Shown piece after piece: positions 63,016 through 64,000 of a DNA stretch of 64,000 nucleotides. Positions within the stretch are counted from its first letter, which is position 1. Each line of letters opens with the position of its first letter. Origin of the DNA: Perkinsus olseni (Eukaryota; Perkinsozoa; Perkinsida; Perkinsidae); the NCBI GenBank assembly GCA_013115135.1, contig JABANP010000158.1, forward strand, positions 39,817 to 103,816, read 5' to 3'. The notes beneath the pieces are model-generated. The model did not search any database, was not told where the DNA came from, and saw nothing but the letters and a program-made list of their open reading frames with translations. Made by a program: the position numbers and the translations under genes.

Positions 63016-63111
63016 CTGAAGAAAAAAAGAATGACTGCGCACAAAACTGCCGACAGACCGCGTGCTGCAGATGAAATCAAAACACTTGACTCGCACGCTC
63101 CTCCCCCCCGG

Positions 63112-63185
63112 CCCCCCGTCCAATGTTGCTTGAGACTGCCATGTTCGGCCAACCGGGTCATCGGCTCTCAACATTGGATGGGGGG
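63112..63185. repeat. GC-rich stem-loop, unit 4
   Basis: Arms 63,112-63,128 and 63,169-63,185, same core and loop as the other units. Confidence 0.75.
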
Positions 63186-63435
63186 TAGAGGGGGCTCGTC
63201 CGCAACAACTCAATGTTACCCACGCTTCTCACAATTACTTTTGCGTTTAACTGCAGCAGACAGCTTCACGGATGCTGCTCTGGCCTGCGAAGTCGAAGAC
63301 ATGCCTTCGGAAAAGAACTGCAACTTCCTGCTCGCCGGGTTAATTGCTCTCAACTCGATAGCATCAAGGCCGATACACAAACTTATATATCGCATACCGA
63401 GCAGGCGAATACCCGACCGTCACCCGGAGTACGAG

Positions 63436-64000
63436 CTAGTCATTGTAGGACAGGATTAGTTTAGCAAAGCAGCTGCCACATGGGGGCAAATCTACTCGGC
63501 GATCTATAGGAATAGGATTGTTCAACGTTATCCACGCAAAACGTTCATTTAGCATGCGGTTTTCTTCCTGAGATAGATGCCGACAGTTGAAAGGCCCCGG
63601 GACAGTTGCAATCACCGGGGCATCATCATAGTAAAGTACGTCGGCCCTATTAGAGGTCTTAGGGAGAGGCACCACGAACGGAGTCTTGCCTTCCAGAAAA
63701 CAGAGGCAATCTGATATAGCGAAACCAGCCTGCTGCTGATAAACTCTGAAGTCGTCCAATACAAATATCTCAGGCTTGCACTCGTCCAGGATAGCCAGCG
63801 GATAGCTGCCGGACGACAGCCCGACAGCCTTGAACAAAACGGAGATATGTTTGATCAAGTAGCTTTTGCCACAGGCTGAGGGCCCCGCCAACATCAGGTT
63901 GTGGTTTCTGCTGCGACCATTTATGAGCGTGCGCCTGATGGCGCGAACGAATGAGTGGACCGGCACTTCATTCCTGGTCAGAATAGTCTCGATAGCACTG
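63436..64000 (-). CDS. rep: CRESS-type Rep, unit 4 (partial)
   Basis: C-terminal part only: Walker A GPSACGKS, Walker B VLDDF and the C-terminus are present; the HUH domain lies beyond the window. Confidence 0.88.
   Translation of the reverse strand, partial: SAIETILTRNEVPVHSFVRAIRRTLINGRSRNHNLMLAGPSACGKSYLIKHISVLFKAVGLSSGSYPLAILDECKPEIFVLDDFRVYQQQAGFAISDCLCFLEGKTPFVVPLPKTSNRADVLYYDDAPVIATVPGPFNCRHLSQEENRMLNERFAWITLNNPIPIDRRVDLPPCGSCFAKLILSYND

Larger units (their letters stand above)
59250..63067. mobile_element. Rep/transposase array, unit 3 (3818 bp)
   Basis: Nearly identical to units 1 and 2; shorter mainly because the C and G runs in the stem-loop are shorter. One extra C near 61,966 alters the transposase C-terminus. 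Confidence 0.9.
63068..64000. mobile_element. Rep/transposase array, unit 4 (cut by window end)
   Basis: The first 933 bp of a fourth unit, continuing beyond the window, so the array has more than three copies. The stem-loop C run is one longer than in units 1 and 2. Confidence 0.9.

Overview
The window is nuclear DNA of a unicellular eukaryote. It holds conserved eukaryotic genes (HUWE1-type HECT ligase, TRAPPC13, PARG, RCE1, DPH5, HID1) broken by many very short GT-AG introns of about 30 to 220 nt, and it shows no bacterial operon organisation. Intron density, gene style and composition suggest an alveolate, with a Perkinsus-like perkinsozoan as my best guess. That taxonomic call is inference and was not tested by any search.

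Layout. From 0.9 to 17.7 kb (+) lies one giant HUWE1/TOM1/UPL-type HECT E3 ligase gene with dozens of introns and a complete C-terminal HECT domain. From 17.9 to 23.4 kb (+) a pair of paralogous secreted Cys-rich protein genes flanks a TRAPPC13 gene. PARG (+) follows at 24.2-26.7 kb, RCE1 (-) at 27.2-28.1 kb, DPH5 (+) at 28.5-30.2 kb (nine exons resolved to the base, 278 codons), HID1 (+) at 30.4-35.2 kb and a flavin amine oxidase (-) at 36.0-39.1 kb. From 39.9 to 51.6 kb are six tandem minus-strand copies of an apparently intronless short-chain dehydrogenase resembling very-long-chain 3-ketoacyl-CoA reductase/HSD17B12. Copy 5 has a one-base frameshift and copy 6 is cut off. From 51,601 to the window end, inside copy 6, runs a head-to-tail array of a 3.82-kb unit: three full copies and part of a fourth.

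The array unit carries two minus-strand genes: a CRESS-type HUH/superfamily 3 helicase Rep protein with its own 75-nt intron, and a Tc1/mariner-type DD34E transposase that also appears to be spliced. It also has a GC-rich stem-loop, a second perfect stem-loop and a GATC repeat cluster upstream of Rep. No capsid gene and no terminal inverted repeats were seen. Circular units joined head to tail fit rolling-circle replication followed by integration.

A second system lies in the introns of the left 39 kb. At least eleven introns whose borders I could confirm from the reading frame contain tRNA-like halves: a Pol III B-box/T-arm ending in TGCATTTTT, or an A-box. The same element occurs as an intron in both orientations in different genes. 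Three other motif families recur in unrelated introns, including one 180-195 nt intron shared by the HECT ligase and DPH5. This looks like introner-type intron gain from tRNA-related elements.

Several conserved genes carry single-base, mostly +1, frame breaks at short homopolymers. Because the near-identical array units differ from each other in the same way, assembly indels are the simplest explanation, but it is not proven.
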